From contig CBINHE010000099.1 of the NCBI GenBank assembly GCA_966250375.1, positions 1-15,049 on the forward strand: a DNA stretch of 15,049 bases. The letters run 5' to 3'. The notes below the pieces were generated by a model. That model worked only from the letters and a program-made list of their open reading frames with translations. It ran no database searches and was not told the origin of the DNA. Positions 13,446 to 15,049 of this stretch are shown piece by piece. The position numbers and the translations under genes were made by a program. Source of the stretch: CAMLDH01 sp966250375. Its GTDB lineage: Bacteria > Pseudomonadota > Gammaproteobacteria > Burkholderiales > Burkholderiaceae_D. Positions within the stretch are counted from its first letter, which is position 1, and the number at the start of each line of letters is the position of its first letter.

Positions 13446-14345
13446 TTATTCGTCCCTAAATGCGTTTGCTGCGGACATTACCGCGTCTACCTTTCCTTTA
13501 GCGAGCGCGTCCAGAGGAGTCTTGCCACCAAGTGAGTTTCGAGGGGTTGTGAAGAAGTCCCATTTACTGCCGGCTGGCAGTTCGCCGAGAGCCACGCAGA
13601 CCTGTTCGAGCACCGAGCGGTCATACGCCGGGTCGGCAAAAAAGGCTGGATACAAGAGCCGCCCTGATGGGCCTTTCATGGCAAATATTCGATTCTTCTT
13701 GAGTGCAGCACTTATTGCCTGTGGTGTCACCTGAAGACGTTCACGCATCTCAGTGACAGGCAATAGCTGTTCTGCCTCAAGGTCTGCGTTGCGCTGTTCT
13801 TGTTCCTGGCGCTCGAGTTCAGCCATGAAGTCTGCGGTGCTTACCTTGCCCTCGTCGTTGGCCGGGACATCTCCAAGCTTTACGTTGAGCTTTGCCTCGG
13901 CGACCTTATCAATACTCCGCCTCATCTGAAGAAGGATGGTCCTCCACATTTGTCGGGGAATGGCCTCTATGAGGGAAGAATAGGCGTTTTCGAAGTCATC
14001 GAAAGGCATGGGCGTATTGCCGCTGCCTAGGCTTGGCAAGGCTTGTCCTGAATGGAAATCCATTGCGTTGGTGAGCAGGTTGATTCCCGTTCGGAATTTA
14101 GCGCGTGTTGCAGCTGGCACAGCAACGCCTTTTCCAACAGAAACGCTTTTTCTGGGCATACTCTTCGCTCCTGAGATACCCTTTGCAGTTGCGCCTTTTG
14201 CGGCGGCACCACGTTTGCCGCCTACATCTGGCTGTCTTCCCTTCAAACTTGCGCCGAAAGTATTCGCGGCCTTCGCGCCAGCGTTCGGACGCTTTAGCCC
14301 TTGCTGCTTCTGCTTGCCTTTACCTGAATGGACTGCATTGGACAT
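13446..14345 (-). CDS. RES-associated antitoxin, MbcA/ParS-like toxin-binding domain, long basic N-tail
   Basis: A 299-residue probable antitoxin and autorepressor. The last 65 residues (KWDFFTTPRNSLGGKTPLDA, then LAKGKVDAVMSAANAF) match the Xre/MbcA/ParS toxin-binding domain (W..F..P...LGG.TPL..L..G....V). Before it lies a helix-turn-helix (about 194-218, LLPVTEMRERLQVTPQAISA) followed by RLLYPAFF. A middle region (about 80-160) is mainly helical, and 170-192 is a charged coiled-coil-like stretch. The first 75 residues are low-complexity and rich in Lys, Gly, Ala and Gln, probably disordered and nucleic-acid binding. Typical RES antitoxins are about 120-170 residues, so the N-terminal half is unusual. 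AGAGG precedes the ATG by nine bases. The partner toxin follows two bases downstream. Confidence 0.75.
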   Translation of the reverse strand: MSNAVHSGKGKQKQQGLKRPNAGAKAANTFGASLKGRQPDVGGKRGAAAKGATAKGISGAKSMPRKSVSVGKGVAVPAATRAKFRTGINLLTNAMDFHSGQALPSLGSGNTPMPFDDFENAYSSLIEAIPRQMWRTILLQMRRSIDKVAEAKLNVKLGDVPANDEGKVSTADFMAELERQEQEQRNADLEAEQLLPVTEMRERLQVTPQAISAALKKNRIFAMKGPSGRLLYPAFFADPAYDRSVLEQVCVALGELPAGSKWDFFTTPRNSLGGKTPLDALAKGKVDAVMSAANAFRDE

Positions 14346-14369
14346 GTCTGTACCTCTCTATGTAACCTC

Positions 14370-14398
14370 AGTATAGGAGCCAAAATCAAATAAATCAA
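14370..14398 (-). promoter_or_regulatory. Promoter of the RES antitoxin-toxin operon
   Basis: On the minus strand TTGATT (14393-14398) and TATACT (14370-14375) are separated by exactly 17 bases, a good sigma70 match about 25 bases from the antitoxin ATG. The -35 region lies in a direct repeat (TTTGATTTATTTGATTTT), which could be the antitoxin's operator for autorepression. Confidence 0.6.
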
Positions 14399-14429
14399 AT
14401 AAAACCACTGTATAAAACGATTTTGCCAA

Positions 14430-14717
14430 CTAGTGCGTGGGGACGATAGGAGCGCCTAAGCGTCCGCTTTCTGGAAAGTCCAGAGGGGGTGAACGTACTT
14501 TCGATGCAGAATGGTATGCTTGAGTCGGAAAAGGTCTTCCGAAACAATTATTTGCAGTTTTACTTTCTCCCGGACATTCCCTCTGGTGCAAGTTGCTGAT
14601 TTCCCTGAATATTTTCGCGTTATCCGTGTCAATTTGCAGCGAAAGTACGATGCCCCCTTCTTCAAAAAGCGTTTCCATGCGATTGCCCATCTTGATGCTA
14701 CCTTGATTATCGCGCCA
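14430..14717 (-). pseudogene. Unrecognised gene fragment
   Basis: A frame beginning after a stop near 14725 reads DWRDNQGSIKMGNRMETLFE, then EGGIVLSLQIDTDNAKIFRE and ISNLHQRE. It looks protein-like, but continues into text of no obvious quality to a stop at 14430. Another minus frame (14456-14595) has REKVKLQIIVSEDLFRLKHT, so a frameshift may split one small gene. I do not recognise a family and the overlapping plus-strand frame is no better. Confidence 0.3.
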
Positions 14718-14719
14718 AT

Positions 14720-15049
14720 CAAGCAGCTAGTTTGCAACCAACCTGTTGCTGCCACTCACTTCGTCTCAAAAACCGAAAGCGTGATGAAACCACCGCTGTT
14801 CAAAATGCTGGAAGGGAATTTGCCTGACACAGCTGTCTGCAGGCGAGCAGGTGTGCAGATTTAAGTGAACAAAGCTCAGCGTTAGCTGGCGTTCGACATC
14901 AAAGGCAACGCCGGTCCAGTTTAATTTTCAATTTGTCCAAAATAATTCCAGTTAGTCCAGTTTAATGCCCGAATCTGACACCGACAGGGGGGATCCAGGG
15001 CAATCGCATGAAGCCTCAGCTCGGCAGCCCAAGTAACGTGCTCAGGTAA
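14720..15049. other. Terminal stretch with IS-end-like direct repeat
   Basis: No gene is supported. GTCCAGTTTAAT occurs at 14914-14925 and again at 14955-14966 (41 bases apart), with AATTCCAGTTA and TTGTCCAAAA variants between. This resembles multiple transposase-binding sites at an IS end. The element itself would lie beyond, or has been lost. A short minus-strand frame from the window end (LPEHVTWAAELRLHAIALDP) is too short to judge. Confidence 0.35.

Noticed and set aside
14511..14864. Plus-strand 117-codon frame
   Set aside because: No ribosome site or family motif; the minus strand of the same stretch looks at least as protein-like, so neither is confidently called.

Overview
The window reads as the replication and partition core of a large plasmid or secondary replicon, most likely from a Burkholderiales betaproteobacterium (Burkholderiaceae or Oxalobacteraceae type). 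The clues are a Rep_3-type initiator next to ParA/ParB and a tyrosine recombinase, many insertion-sequence families common in that order, and moderately high GC in the backbone. The organism assignment is inference from gene content; no rRNA or other lineage marker is present.

Layout. (1) 1-2870 is a cargo and scrap region: a DUF2062 membrane protein, an AI-2E-type permease, and at least five broken gene fragments (IS256, ISAzo13-type, Tn3 TnpA, a histidine kinase and an OmpR-type response regulator), several joined head to tail by deletion. (2) 2873-9300 is the backbone, all genes on the minus strand: a tyrosine recombinase whose box I arginine appears to be lysine, a spacer with an inverted repeat and iteron-like sites ending in an IS6-type relic that abuts the repA stop codon, repA, a 1.4-kb iteron origin, then the parA-parB operon (parB downstream, 4-nt overlap). 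Four copies of an 18-bp palindrome built on TTTCAGCGCTGAAA are the candidate parS sites: one inside parB, one in the parA leader, two upstream of the operon. (3) 9301-12060 is an IS hot spot: an IS1380-like relic cut by a complete IS6-family element (9766-10588, no target duplication), which also truncates an unknown gene on its other side, followed by a complete IS630-family element (10898-12058) flanked by TA. (4) 12061-14400 carries an AT-rich GNAT acetyltransferase gene between two direct repeats, then a RES-type toxin and its upstream antitoxin (299 aa, unusually long, with a basic low-complexity tail) under a recognisable sigma70-like promoter. (5) 14400-15049 holds gene debris and a short direct repeat that looks like an IS end.

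How the parts work together. RepA should bind the iterons to open the AT-rich segment at 6091-6153, and to repress its own promoter through an inverted half-iteron next to its start. ParA/ParB with the parS-like palindromes should segregate the replicon, the recombinase may resolve multimers, and the RES toxin-antitoxin pair may stabilise the plasmid after division. The origin has two blocks: seven iterons, five of them in 22-23 bp steps, beside repA, and eight more dispersed toward parB, four of which lie in a duplicated segment of about 240 bp.
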